In this document: one piece after another, positions 18,532 to 26,246 of the stretch
How positions within the stretch are numbered: position 1 is the stretch's first letter
How the letters are laid out: every line of letters begins with the position of its first letter
Origin: an uncultured Corynebacterium sp.
GTDB taxonomy: Bacteria > Actinomycetota > Actinomycetes > Mycobacteriales > Mycobacteriaceae
Reading direction: 5' to 3'
Assembly (NCBI GenBank): GCA_946220775.1
Contig: CAMIFC010000015.1
Location: 1 to 48,533 of the forward strand
Length of the DNA: 48,533 nucleotides
Program-made: the position numbers and the translations under genes
The notes under the pieces: generated by a model
The model's input: only the letters and a program-made list of their open reading frames with translations
Told to the model about the DNA's origin: nothing
The model's database searches: none

Positions 18532-20394
18532 CTACTCGACCGTCACCGATTTCGCGAGGTTACGCGGCTTATCAATGTCCGCATTACCGCACTGGCAGGC
18601 GATATCTGCGGCCAAGAACTGCAACGGAACGGTGGAGAGCAACGGCTGCATCAGCGTTGCCGTCGCGGGGATCTCCAGCAGCCAGTTCGAGAACGGACGC
18701 ACGGCCTCATCGCCTTCCTCGGCAATGACGATCGTCTTGGCACCACGAGCACGAATCTCCTGGATATTGGACACAATCTTGGAATGCAGCACCGGCCGGC
18801 CCGTTGGCGACGGGACAATGACCACCACGGGCAGGTCATCCTCGATCAGCGCGATGGGGCCATGCTTCAACTCACCGGCGGCAAAGCCCTCGGCGTGAAT
18901 ATAGGCGAGTTCCTTGAGCTTCAGCGCACCCTCGAGGGCCACTGGGAAGCCCACGTGACGACCAAGGAACAGCATGGTCGACACCGGCCCCAGTTCTTCG
19001 GCCAGTTGGGAGATCGATTCCCGCAGCTCAAGGGTCTTTTCAATCTTCGCGGGAAGCTCCTCGAGGCTGCGATAGACCTCCGCGATCTCATCCGGGTACA
19101 TGGTCCCGCGCGCCTGGGCTAGAGCCAGCCCCACCACATAGTTCGCCGCTACCTGCGCCAAAAACGCCTTCGTGGACGCCACACCGATTTCGGGCCCCGC
19201 GTGTGTGTACAGCACCGCGTCGGATTCCCGCGGGATCTGGGATCCGTTGGTGTTGCAAACAGCGAGCACGCGCGCACCTTGGGTTTTCGCGTGTCGCACG
19301 GCCTCGAGCGTGTCAGCGGTTTCGCCGGATTGGGATACCGCCACGACTAGGGTTTGCTGGTCCAGCACCGGATCGCGGTAGCGGAACTCGCTGGCGACCT
19401 CGATTTCGACGGGGATGCGAACCCAATGTTCGATCGCATACTTCGCCAACAGGCCAGAGTGGTAGGCCGAACCACACGCGACCACGTAGACCTTCTCGAT
19501 ATTGCGCAGGTCGCCGTCGGATAGTCGCTGTTCGTCGAGCGTCACGCGCCCATCAGCGAAGTGCCCACCCAGAGTGTCGCGCACGGCAGCGGGCTGCTCG
19601 TGGATCTCCTTCATCATGAAGGAATCGAAGCCATCCTTCTGTGCGGCGTCGAGATCCCAGTCAATGGTGAACGGGCGGCCTTCAGTGGGGTTTCCAGCGA
19701 AATCCATGATCTCGTAGGAATCCGGGGTGATCGCAACGGCATTGTCTTGGTCAAGTTCAACAGCGTTCTTGGTGTGAGCAATGAATGCGGCGACGTCCGA
19801 GCCCACAAACATCGCGTCCTCCCCCACACCGACGATCAGCGGGGTATTTCGTCGGCCCGCAACGATGAGTTCTGGGCGGTCCACGTGGGTGAACAGCACC
19901 GTGAACGCGCCTTCCAGCCTGCGCAGTACGGCGAGCGCGGAGGCGGTGACATCCCCAGCGTGCTCACCTTCGTTGTATTCGAGTGCCATCAGGTGCGCGG
20001 TGACCTCAGAGTCCGTGTCGGACGCCAGCTCGATCCCCTTGGACTCGAGCTCATCACGCAAGGTGGCGAAGTTTTCAATAATTCCGTTGTGAACGATGGC
20101 AACCTTGCCGTCAAAGGACACGTGTGGATGCGCGTTCACGTCATTCGGGCGACCGTGAGTCGCCCACCGGGTGTGGCCTAGGCACGTCGTGCCGGTCAGG
20201 GTGTCCCGACCGACTTCCTCGATGCGTTCGACCAGGTTGGACAGCTTTCCTGCCTTCTTTTCCACCCGGATTCCGGAGTCGCTATTTATCGCGATTCCGG
20301 CTGAATCGTAGCCTCGGTATTCCATCCGTTGCAGTGCATCTAGGCCGATGGCAAGAGCCTGCGTTTTTCCGCTGTATCCAACAATTGCGCACAT
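18532..20394 (-). CDS. glmS: glutamine-fructose-6-phosphate aminotransferase
   Basis: 620 residues. It makes glucosamine-6-phosphate, the first step to UDP-GlcNAc for the cell wall. The start is fixed by MCAIVGYSG: after Met removal Cys1 is the glutaminase nucleophile, so the longer open frame reaching 21345 is only antisense read-through of the divergent gene. The glutaminase domain (YRGYDSAG, GHTRWATHG, HNGIIENF) is followed by two SIS domains (ACGSAYHSGL, SQSGETADTL, AEGFAAGELKHGPIALIE) and the terminal NLAKSVTVE. TATCGT lies eight bases upstream, so a leaderless transcript is possible. It heads a run of minus-strand genes down to groEL. Confidence 0.97.
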   Translation of the reverse strand: MCAIVGYSGKTQALAIGLDALQRMEYRGYDSAGIAINSDSGIRVEKKAGKLSNLVERIEEVGRDTLTGTTCLGHTRWATHGRPNDVNAHPHVSFDGKVAIVHNGIIENFATLRDELESKGIELASDTDSEVTAHLMALEYNEGEHAGDVTASALAVLRRLEGAFTVLFTHVDRPELIVAGRRNTPLIVGVGEDAMFVGSDVAAFIAHTKNAVELDQDNAVAITPDSYEIMDFAGNPTEGRPFTIDWDLDAAQKDGFDSFMMKEIHEQPAAVRDTLGGHFADGRVTLDEQRLSDGDLRNIEKVYVVACGSAYHSGLLAKYAIEHWVRIPVEIEVASEFRYRDPVLDQQTLVVAVSQSGETADTLEAVRHAKTQGARVLAVCNTNGSQIPRESDAVLYTHAGPEIGVASTKAFLAQVAANYVVGLALAQARGTMYPDEIAEVYRSLEELPAKIEKTLELRESISQLAEELGPVSTMLFLGRHVGFPVALEGALKLKELAYIHAEGFAAGELKHGPIALIEDDLPVVVIVPSPTGRPVLHSKIVSNIQEIRARGAKTIVIAEEGDEAVRPFSNWLLEIPATATLMQPLLSTVPLQFLAADIACQCGNADIDKPRNLAKSVTVE

Positions 20395-20442
20395 AGCAAA
20401 AAACGATACACGCCCCCTCCATCGCTGGGAAACACTTTCTAC

Positions 20443-20448
20443 TAGGCT
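20443..20448 (+). promoter_or_regulatory. -10 box of a leaderless promoter
   Basis: TAGGCT ends six bases before the GTG at 20455 and no Shine-Dalgarno sequence intervenes, so transcription probably begins at or next to the start codon. No clear -35 was seen. Confidence 0.45.
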
Positions 20449-20454
20449 GTTGGT

Positions 20455-21351
20455 GTGGCTGATAAGTTGAAGAATCTCGTCCCCCAGCTCGGTAAGCGTG
20501 GCCCGCACCGCGTGATGACTGGCGACATGAATTTCGCTGGTATCCCCGGGCGTATCTACACCCCTGCCGAAGGTAAAGGCATCCCAGGAATCGCTTTTGG
20601 GCATGACTGGCGGGTTGGGGTTCACTCCTATCACGCGACCCTGCGCCACCTCGCTAGCTGGGGAATTGCCGTTGCAGCACCGGATACGGAAAAGGGGTTC
20701 ATGCCGAACCACCGGGGTTTTGCATCGGATTTGGAAACGTCTTTGCAGATTCTCGCTGGCGTGCGGTTGGGACAAGGCAACATCACGGTGCACCCGTCCC
20801 GCCTGTACTTGGCTGGTCACGGCATGGGCGGTGCTGCCGCAGTGATCGCCGCCACCGGTCGTGAGTATGTTGGCGATGCCGAGCATGCCGGGTATGGCAA
20901 GAAGCCAACCATCGCCGGTGTCATGGCCGTTTATCCTTCGGACGCCAGCCCGAGCCCGTACCAGGCCGCCGCACACGTGGATGCTCCTGGTTTGGTGCTG
21001 TCCGCCGGAGCGCCTGGAACCGTGCAAGCGGGTAACCCGGAGCGAGTGGCCGCTAATTGGAAGGGCGAGGTTGTTTATCGCCGGTTGATGAAGGCGACTC
21101 AGCCGGGCTTCCATGAGGATTATGGTCGTCGCCTTTTGCTGGGTTCGGGGTTGCCCGAGTTCTCCGCCCAGGAAACCGCACGTGGCCTCATGACTGGCTT
21201 TGTGCTGGCCGGTGAGTCCCGGAAGTACAAGAGTTTCCGCGACCCGAAGGAAGAGCTGAAGGGCACTGAGGTCAAGGATCAGCTGGAGCTGTACCGCGAG
21301 CTGCCGGAGAACGTCGACTTCGAAGACGCGCTGGCCAACATCCACTTCTAG
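20455..21351 (+). CDS. alpha/beta-hydrolase-like protein with atypical nucleophile elbow
   Basis: 298 residues of alpha/beta-hydrolase type (dienelactone hydrolase/chlorophyllase-like organisation): strand-rich start (MNFAGIPGRIYTPAEGKGIP), AFGHDW near the oxyanion region, a nucleophile-elbow segment LYLAGHGMGGAAAVIAATG, then SPSPYQAAAHVDAPGLVLSA. The usual G-x-S-x-G is G-H-G-M-G here, so the catalytic serine is replaced by glycine. Either the enzyme uses another residue or it is a non-catalytic binding protein. GTG start with a leaderless-type promoter. It is divergent from glmS and converges on the 21388 gene. Substrate unknown. Confidence 0.75.
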   Translation: MADKLKNLVPQLGKRGPHRVMTGDMNFAGIPGRIYTPAEGKGIPGIAFGHDWRVGVHSYHATLRHLASWGIAVAAPDTEKGFMPNHRGFASDLETSLQILAGVRLGQGNITVHPSRLYLAGHGMGGAAAVIAATGREYVGDAEHAGYGKKPTIAGVMAVYPSDASPSPYQAAAHVDAPGLVLSAGAPGTVQAGNPERVAANWKGEVVYRRLMKATQPGFHEDYGRRLLLGSGLPEFSAQETARGLMTGFVLAGESRKYKSFRDPKEELKGTEVKDQLELYRELPENVDFEDALANIHF

Positions 21352-21387
21352 TTCTTCAACGCCGGCTTCTTCATCGCCCGCGCCGCA

Positions 21388-21642
21388 TTAGTCATCGAAT
21401 AACCGCGCCCCGCGACCATGTCGTGGGGCACGGTTTTCGTGGTCGGGCGTGCTGTGATTCAGTGCCGTGTGAGCTGATGCCGATTCTGGCTGTTGCTCTC
21501 CCTCGGAGACCAGCTCCGAGAGCTGCTGGGTGTGTCGCGCAAGTTCCTGGTCGAAGGCCTGCGCTGCGGCTTCCATCTGAGCCACATACTCATTCATGAT
21601 CGCCTCGTAGCGATCAATTGCTTGTCCACGGTCATTTACCAC
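21388..21642 (-). CDS. small protein of EspC-like cassette, unknown function
   Basis: 84 residues. The N-terminal half is helical and probably coiled (RYEAIMNEYVAQMEAAAQAF, then QELARHTQQLSELVSE); the C-terminus is polar and basic (RAPRHGRGARLFDD). No signal peptide or membrane segment. The start codon overlaps the end of the 303-residue gene by seven bases, so it is the last cistron of a coupled three-gene unit. Size and helix content would suit a chaperone or secreted partner of type VII substrates, but this is inference only. Confidence 0.6.
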   Translation of the reverse strand: MVNDRGQAIDRYEAIMNEYVAQMEAAAQAFDQELARHTQQLSELVSEGEQQPESASAHTALNHSTPDHENRAPRHGRGARLFDD

Positions 21643-22547
21643 CGTGAGCTCCTTTCAAGTTCAAGTTCAAAAGTGGTTTCTAATTCAATTCCTGCACCTG
21701 CTGGCTGAACGACCCCGCCACCAGAGGAAGTACCAGCGTCGCGGAGTTCATTCGGCTCAGCGCCGTGGGATGTATCTGCTCCCCCTGCGCCCTCGGCAAT
21801 CCAAATATCGGGTCGCCATGGCCCCGAAGCGCGCTCAGCCGGGGACTCGGCACCGTGCTCGGCTGGCTCCACCGATGGCTGCGCGGGGTCCTCCCACCCA
21901 TTCGACGTTTCTAACTGCACCGCCGAATCCCCACTCGCTTCCTTACTCGCCGTCCCCGCATCCCCGGAATCGATCGCAGGTTCCGCCCTTGTGGCCTGCT
22001 CCACCGCGTGCGATGCCGGAACAACCTGCGCCGACTGCGTAGTCTCACAATCCCGCACCAGCTGATCCGCAATCTGGGTCAGCGTCGCATTACGTTTTTC
22101 CACCTGCTCACAGACCGCGCGGTGGGCGCTATCCCCCAGGCTTTTCACCCATTCCGCCGAGTGTCCCGATAGCGACACCCGAGCTGCCTCCACCTGCTGT
22201 TCGAACTTCCCCACGATGTCATCCACTGCATCCGCAGCCATCCGAGAAGTATCAGCCATTCCGTCCATCGCCACCCGTGTGGCCTGAGCACATCCGACGA
22301 GGTTTCGCTCAAATTCCTCCTGAGCCATACATTCCTGTATCAGCTGCTCCCCGCCCGCGCCGCCCACGGACTCGGGGTCGAGTTTGGCGCGAGGGGGTGG
22401 CGTCCTAAAAAGGGAACGGGAGGAAAACTGCAATTCGGCAGGATCGAAGCCCCGAGTGAACGCGGCGGCCGAGGCGGCGGCATCCACGCGCACACCGAAA
22501 GATCGCAGGCTTCGAAGGGCGGTTTCTACGCGCTCGTGGTCGCTCAT
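21636..22547 (-). CDS. unknown protein of EspC-like cassette
   Basis: 303 residues, no membrane segment. Residues 1-45 are a mixed helical start; about 85-200 are strongly helical (LVGCAQATRVAMDGMADTS, AVDDIVGKFEQQVEAARVSL, VEKRNATLTQIADQLVRDCE) and suggest a long helical bundle; the last ~100 residues are low-complexity and acidic, probably disordered. No family recognised. ATG overlaps the upstream stop (ATGA), and it overlaps the next gene too. The dispersed TGGCGTCC element falls inside, encoding LFRTPPP. It may be a large type VII secretion substrate or partner, given the EspC-like first gene and the shared promoter at 22931. Confidence 0.65.
   Translation of the reverse strand: MSDHERVETALRSLRSFGVRVDAAASAAAFTRGFDPAELQFSSRSLFRTPPPRAKLDPESVGGAGGEQLIQECMAQEEFERNLVGCAQATRVAMDGMADTSRMAADAVDDIVGKFEQQVEAARVSLSGHSAEWVKSLGDSAHRAVCEQVEKRNATLTQIADQLVRDCETTQSAQVVPASHAVEQATRAEPAIDSGDAGTASKEASGDSAVQLETSNGWEDPAQPSVEPAEHGAESPAERASGPWRPDIWIAEGAGGADTSHGAEPNELRDAGTSSGGGVVQPAGAGIELETTFELELERSSRW
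22395..22412 (+). repeat. dispersed TGGCGTCC element, in the EspC-like cassette
   Basis: GGGTGGCGTCCTAAAAAG inside the 303-residue gene, encoding LFRTPP on the other strand. Confidence 0.85.
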
Positions 22548-22882
22548 TCCAGCAACCGCCCTAAGCTCTGACCAACGTCGCTGTCCGCGCTATCCGCCTC
22601 GCGGGCAAAATCCCGCGCCGCTCGCGCAGCATTCTGAATACCGCTGGTTTGTTGCTCCCGAACTGTGTGGAAGCCTTGCAACACCTCGGCGACCCGCTGC
22701 CCCTGAACTGCCAACCCCGCCCCGAACGCACTCACTGCAATCACCGGCTGCTGACCGGCGAGCAGATACTGCCAGGACTGCTGATGGCGTTCCACCATCG
22801 TCGCCTGCTCCAGCAACTCCGCCGGATCCACCGACAGCGCCCGCTGCGGATGGCCACCAATCTGCCCCGAATTCTGCGGCAC
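22544..22882 (-). CDS. EspC-like type VII secretion-associated protein
   Basis: 112 residues, two predicted helices separated by a turn: ELLEQATMVERHQQSWQYLL, then GQRVAEVLQGFHTVREQQTS and IQNAARAARDFAREADSADS. Length, helical hairpin form and absence of a signal peptide resemble the EspC/DUF2580 group of ESX-secreted proteins. GTG at 22882 has AAGGGG five bases upstream. An ECF-type promoter nearly identical to that of the WXG100 genes lies about 50 bp before it. First gene of a coupled three-gene unit. Confidence 0.65.
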   Translation of the reverse strand: MPQNSGQIGGHPQRALSVDPAELLEQATMVERHQQSWQYLLAGQQPVIAVSAFGAGLAVQGQRVAEVLQGFHTVREQQTSGIQNAARAARDFAREADSADSDVGQSLGRLLE

Positions 22883-22930
22883 TTCTGCCCCTTCGCGCTA
22901 AACTTCCCTGCCCAATTTTTCCTGTCACCG

Positions 22931-22962
22931 TATTAGACAGCCGCGAAGGGCGATTGGTTCCC
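22931..22962 (-). promoter_or_regulatory. ECF-type promoter of the EspC-like cassette
   Basis: On the minus strand GGGAACC (22956-22962), 17 bases, then GTCTAATA (22931-22938). The same bipartite sequence with equal spacing, including a shared GCGGCTGTCTAATAC, occurs at 30790-30821 before the WXG100 genes. GGAAC/GTC is the general form of ECF sigma-factor promoters. Confidence 0.7.
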
Positions 22963-22985
22963 GCCAGCGGGACATTTTTACTGCC

Positions 22986-24329
22986 TTATACCTGCGCCAC
23001 CACAGCAGCCAGCTGACCTGCAATTTTGCGGGCCGTCGCGGAATCCTCGGCCTCAGCCATCACACGGAACAGCTCCTCGGTTCCGGAAGGCCGCAGCAAC
23101 ACTCGGCCTGTGGCCCCCAGCTCTTCCTCGGCCTTTTCGATTGCCGCCACGACCTCTGGTGCCGCCGCGATCTTCGACTTATCCTCCACGGGCACGTTAA
23201 TCAGCGTCTGTGGCAGGACAGTCATCACGGAAGCCAATTCCGACAGTGCCTTGCCCGTCTGCGCCATCCGTGCCATCAAACTCAGCCCAGTCAGCAGGCC
23301 GTCGCCCGTCGTGCCATGCTCCGGAACCACGATGTGACCAGACTGCTCACCACCCAAGGAGTAATCCCCGGCGCGCAGATCAGCCAGCACATAGCGGTCG
23401 CCAACCTTCGTTTCGCGCATCGTGATGTCGTGTTCTTGCATCGCCAGCTTCAGGCCCAGGTTGGACATAACCGTGGCGACCAGCGTGTTCTTCTTCAGCT
23501 CGCCACCTTCCTTCATCGCCACCGCGAGGATCGCCATGATCTGATCGCCGTCAACGACATTGCCCTCGGAGTCAACAGCTAAGCAGCGGTCGGCGTCACC
23601 ATCGTGAGCCAACCCAATATCCGCGTGGTGCTCCAGCACGGCCTTCTGCACCTTCTCGATATGGGTGGACCCAACCCCATCGTTGATGTTGTAGCCATCC
23701 GGGTTGTTGTAGATCGCCTTAACATCCGCGCCTGCCGCAGCATAAGCCAACGGCGCGGCCTCAAAAGCAGCACCATTCGCGCAGTCCACGACCACCCGAA
23801 TCCCATCCAGTGGGGTATGAACTGACTCCCCAAGATGGTGCAGGTAACGCTCCAACGCGTTATCGGACTCATCGAGAACTCGCCCAATGCCAGCCCCGGT
23901 TGGCCCTTGTTCCGGCAGCTGCAGCATCACCGCCTCGATCTCATCTTCCAGCGCGTCATCCAGCTTGTGCCCGCCAGCGGCGAAGAACTTGATGCCGTTA
24001 TCCGGCATCGGGTTATGGCTCGCGGAGATCATCACCCCCATGTCCGCGCCAAAATCATCTGTCAAAAACGCGACGGCCGGGGTGGGCAGCACGCCCACAT
24101 CCAGCACGTCCACGCCTTGAGCCGCCAACCCCGCGGACATCGCAGCCGTCAACATCTCCCCTGATACACGCGGATCCCGCCCGATTACCGCGCTCGGGCG
24201 CCGGTCACGCGAGGACCGGTTTTCCGTCAGTACCCGCGCCGCGGCCGCGCCCAATCGCAGCGCCAACGGTGCAGTGAGTTTCTGGTTTGCAAGTCCTCGG
24301 ACACCATCAGTTCCGAACAATCTACCCAT
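22986..24329 (-). CDS. glmM: phosphoglucosamine mutase
   Basis: 447 residues. It interconverts glucosamine-6-phosphate and glucosamine-1-phosphate on the route to UDP-GlcNAc. The phosphoserine loop ISASHNPMPDNGIKFF, metal loop DGDADRC, sugar-specificity segment GGEQSGHI and phosphate-binding RPSGTEELFRVMAE are all present. The start is set by MGRLFGTDGVRG at 24329; upstream in-frame codons are not conserved. TAGAGT a few bases upstream could give a near-leaderless transcript. It lies 40 bp after the thiD-tenA stop, on the same strand. Confidence 0.96.
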   Translation of the reverse strand: MGRLFGTDGVRGLANQKLTAPLALRLGAAAARVLTENRSSRDRRPSAVIGRDPRVSGEMLTAAMSAGLAAQGVDVLDVGVLPTPAVAFLTDDFGADMGVMISASHNPMPDNGIKFFAAGGHKLDDALEDEIEAVMLQLPEQGPTGAGIGRVLDESDNALERYLHHLGESVHTPLDGIRVVVDCANGAAFEAAPLAYAAAGADVKAIYNNPDGYNINDGVGSTHIEKVQKAVLEHHADIGLAHDGDADRCLAVDSEGNVVDGDQIMAILAVAMKEGGELKKNTLVATVMSNLGLKLAMQEHDITMRETKVGDRYVLADLRAGDYSLGGEQSGHIVVPEHGTTGDGLLTGLSLMARMAQTGKALSELASVMTVLPQTLINVPVEDKSKIAAAPEVVAAIEKAEEELGATGRVLLRPSGTEELFRVMAEAEDSATARKIAGQLAAVVAQV

Positions 24330-24369
24330 AGACCCAGACTCTACAAGGCGCTCCGGCTGTCGATCCGGA

Positions 24370-26004
24370 TTACCACGCCCGATCAGCTTGGTCGAAGAAT
24401 TCCCGCTCGTAGATGCAGGCATTCAGGTAGGCATCCGTCGCCTGGCGGCGTTCTTCCTCGTTCGCCGCTTCCCATGCCACCTCCATGCGTTCGATTGCTG
24501 CCTGCGCACCGTCGATGAAGTGCTGGTCACCATAGGTATCGATCCATGGCTTAAACGGATGGTCAGCATGATTATCCGTCGTGACCTCGATACCAATTTC
24601 CGCATAAAGCCAGAAGCATGGCAGCACTCCCGCCACACCACAGACATACGGCTCCGTCGCTGCGGTGGCGATCAGGAAGTTGGTGTACGCCAAGGTCGTT
24701 GGGGACGGACTGACTGGCGACCGGGTGGCGTCCTGCTCCGAGAATCCGGACAACCACGTGCGGTGAAGTTCTGCCTCCCCGGCGATGCATTCGGCGGCAG
24801 ATTCGGCCCACGCGATCTGGGCATCTGCGTCGGGAGCGATCGCGGACAGCATCGCCAGCGCCCGCGAGTAGCGGTTAAGGTACAGCGCGTCCTGCGAAAG
24901 ATAGAAGTTGAAGTCCTCCTTCAGCAGCGTCCCGGCGCGCAATCCGCGGATGAACGGCAGCTCCATGATCTCCTGCCACACCTCACCGGTCAGTTCCCAC
25001 AGTCGCTGCGTGTGCGGGCCCGCTGGCTTGAGCTTCGGAGTCGGCGCCTTCGCGTAGCCCTTCCCCTCCGGCAATTCGCCCAGCAGATGCGGCCACACCT
25101 TCGTGCTCGCCGCCGCCTCCAGTCGACGAGCACGGTGAGAATGATCCACCGGCCCATTTCCAGACCCAACCTGCAGCGCATCGGCGTTTTCAATGGCCTC
25201 GTGCAGCCAACGCGTGGACCACCGCAGCGCCGCACCGGGAGTCTCCCCAGCCGCCAGTTTGGTCGCCAGCGCCGAGGACAGCGAGCAGCCCGTCCCGTGC
25301 GTATTCTTCGTATTCACCCGCGTGGACGCCACCCTGTCCACCTGCCCCTCCGGCGTCACCACCGCATTATCCGCCATCGCCCCATCAAGATGCCCGCCCT
25401 TCACGATCACCGTCGTTTTATTTTCGGACGCCAATCTCTTCGCCTGCTTAATCGCCTCATCCAACGTGGTTGCCACCGGGGTGTCGGCAAGCACAGCGAG
25501 CTCTGGGAGGTTTGGTGTGATCACATCGACGTCCGCGATGAACTCGCGGACCGCCTGCTCGGCGGATTGGTCCAGCAAGCGATCCCCAGAGCTAGCAACC
25601 ATCACTGGGTCGAGCACCACGACTGGGTCAACACCCGTGGCGCGGATCTGCTGGAGTGCGGTGGCGACGGTGTTGACCGTGGCGGCGTCCGAAAGCATGC
25701 CGATCTTGATGGCATCAACGGTGACGTCCCCGCTGACGGAGGCCAACTGCTGGCGCAGGAAATCCTGGTCAACCGGCAGAACAGACTGCACGCCATGGGT
25801 GTTTTGAGACACGAGGGCGGTAACGGAGCTCATGCCAAAACCGCCAGCTGCGGCGATGGACTTCAGGTCGGCTTGGAGGCCTGCCCCGCCTGTCGGATCG
25901 GTGCCGGCAATTGACAGCACACGGGGAACTGCAGGTGCTGCGGTGTTGGCGCTGCTAACACTGTTGGCATGGCTGGAATCAGAATTGGATACAGGAGTAG
26001 TCAC
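24370..26004 (-). CDS. ThiD-TenA fusion (HMP-phosphate kinase and thiamine salvage)
   Basis: 544 residues. The ThiD part (about 28-300) phosphorylates hydroxymethylpyrimidine and its phosphate: SIAGTDPTGGAGLQADLKSI, VVLDPVMVASSG, VKGGHL, HGTGCSLSSALA. The TenA part (about 325-544) has LWELTGEVWQEIMELPFI, the catalytic cysteine in GVLPCFWLYAEIG and a C-terminal YEREFFDQA, fitting thiaminase II/aminopyrimidine hydrolase used in thiamine salvage. The first ~27 residues are a low-complexity leader. GTG start about ten bases after AAGGGA, which is itself part of the TPP riboswitch, so translation is probably repressed by thiamine pyrophosphate. Comparable thiamine gene fusions are known in corynebacteria. 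Confidence 0.93.
   Translation of the reverse strand: MTTPVSNSDSSHANSVSSANTAAPAVPRVLSIAGTDPTGGAGLQADLKSIAAAGGFGMSSVTALVSQNTHGVQSVLPVDQDFLRQQLASVSGDVTVDAIKIGMLSDAATVNTVATALQQIRATGVDPVVVLDPVMVASSGDRLLDQSAEQAVREFIADVDVITPNLPELAVLADTPVATTLDEAIKQAKRLASENKTTVIVKGGHLDGAMADNAVVTPEGQVDRVASTRVNTKNTHGTGCSLSSALATKLAAGETPGAALRWSTRWLHEAIENADALQVGSGNGPVDHSHRARRLEAAASTKVWPHLLGELPEGKGYAKAPTPKLKPAGPHTQRLWELTGEVWQEIMELPFIRGLRAGTLLKEDFNFYLSQDALYLNRYSRALAMLSAIAPDADAQIAWAESAAECIAGEAELHRTWLSGFSEQDATRSPVSPSPTTLAYTNFLIATAATEPYVCGVAGVLPCFWLYAEIGIEVTTDNHADHPFKPWIDTYGDQHFIDGAQAAIERMEVAWEAANEEERRQATDAYLNACIYEREFFDQADRAW
25419..25436 (-). repeat. dispersed TGGCGTCC element, in thiD-tenA
   Basis: GATTGGCGTCCGAAAATA on the minus strand, encoding RLASENK in the ThiD domain. 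Confidence 0.85.
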
Positions 26005-26009
26005 TGTGT

Positions 26010-26105
26010 AGACATCCCTTCGCTAGTGCGAACTAGTGCAGGTTCGATGGGTGTGTTCTCAGCGGCTCGCCCTTGCTTGACGTGCCGCACCCCTTGCCAC
26101 TGAGC
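26010..26105 (-). promoter_or_regulatory. TPP (THI-box) riboswitch
   Basis: On the minus strand the conserved blocks appear in order: GGGGTGC, a GCGGC/GCCGC stem leading to CTGAGA, ACCC, GAACCTG, a CTAGT/ACTAG helix and the closing GCGAAGGGATG. These are the THI-box hallmarks. The closing block contains the ribosome binding site of thiD-tenA, consistent with translational repression by thiamine pyrophosphate. Confidence 0.93.
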
Positions 26106-26246
26106 AATGCTAACAACCTCCCCGGACACGGGTTACGACATCCCCGAACACAATCAATGTTGGGTTAATACCAATTGCCCTGCGGGTCAATTGCGGGTGC
26201 ATTAATGTCAATTCGTGAAAATGTCCACCGACGTGGAAAGACACAC

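Noticed and set aside
20395..21345. N-terminal extension of glmS by 317 residues on the minus strand
   Set aside because: The added sequence is antisense to the hydrolase-like gene, and GlmS needs Cys at position 2 (MCAIVGY), which fixes the start at 20394.
22950..22985. Terminator hairpin TCCCGCCAGCGGGA followed by T-run on the plus strand
   Set aside because: No plus-strand gene ends here, and on the minus strand, in which glmM is read, no T-run follows. It also abuts the ECF-type promoter.
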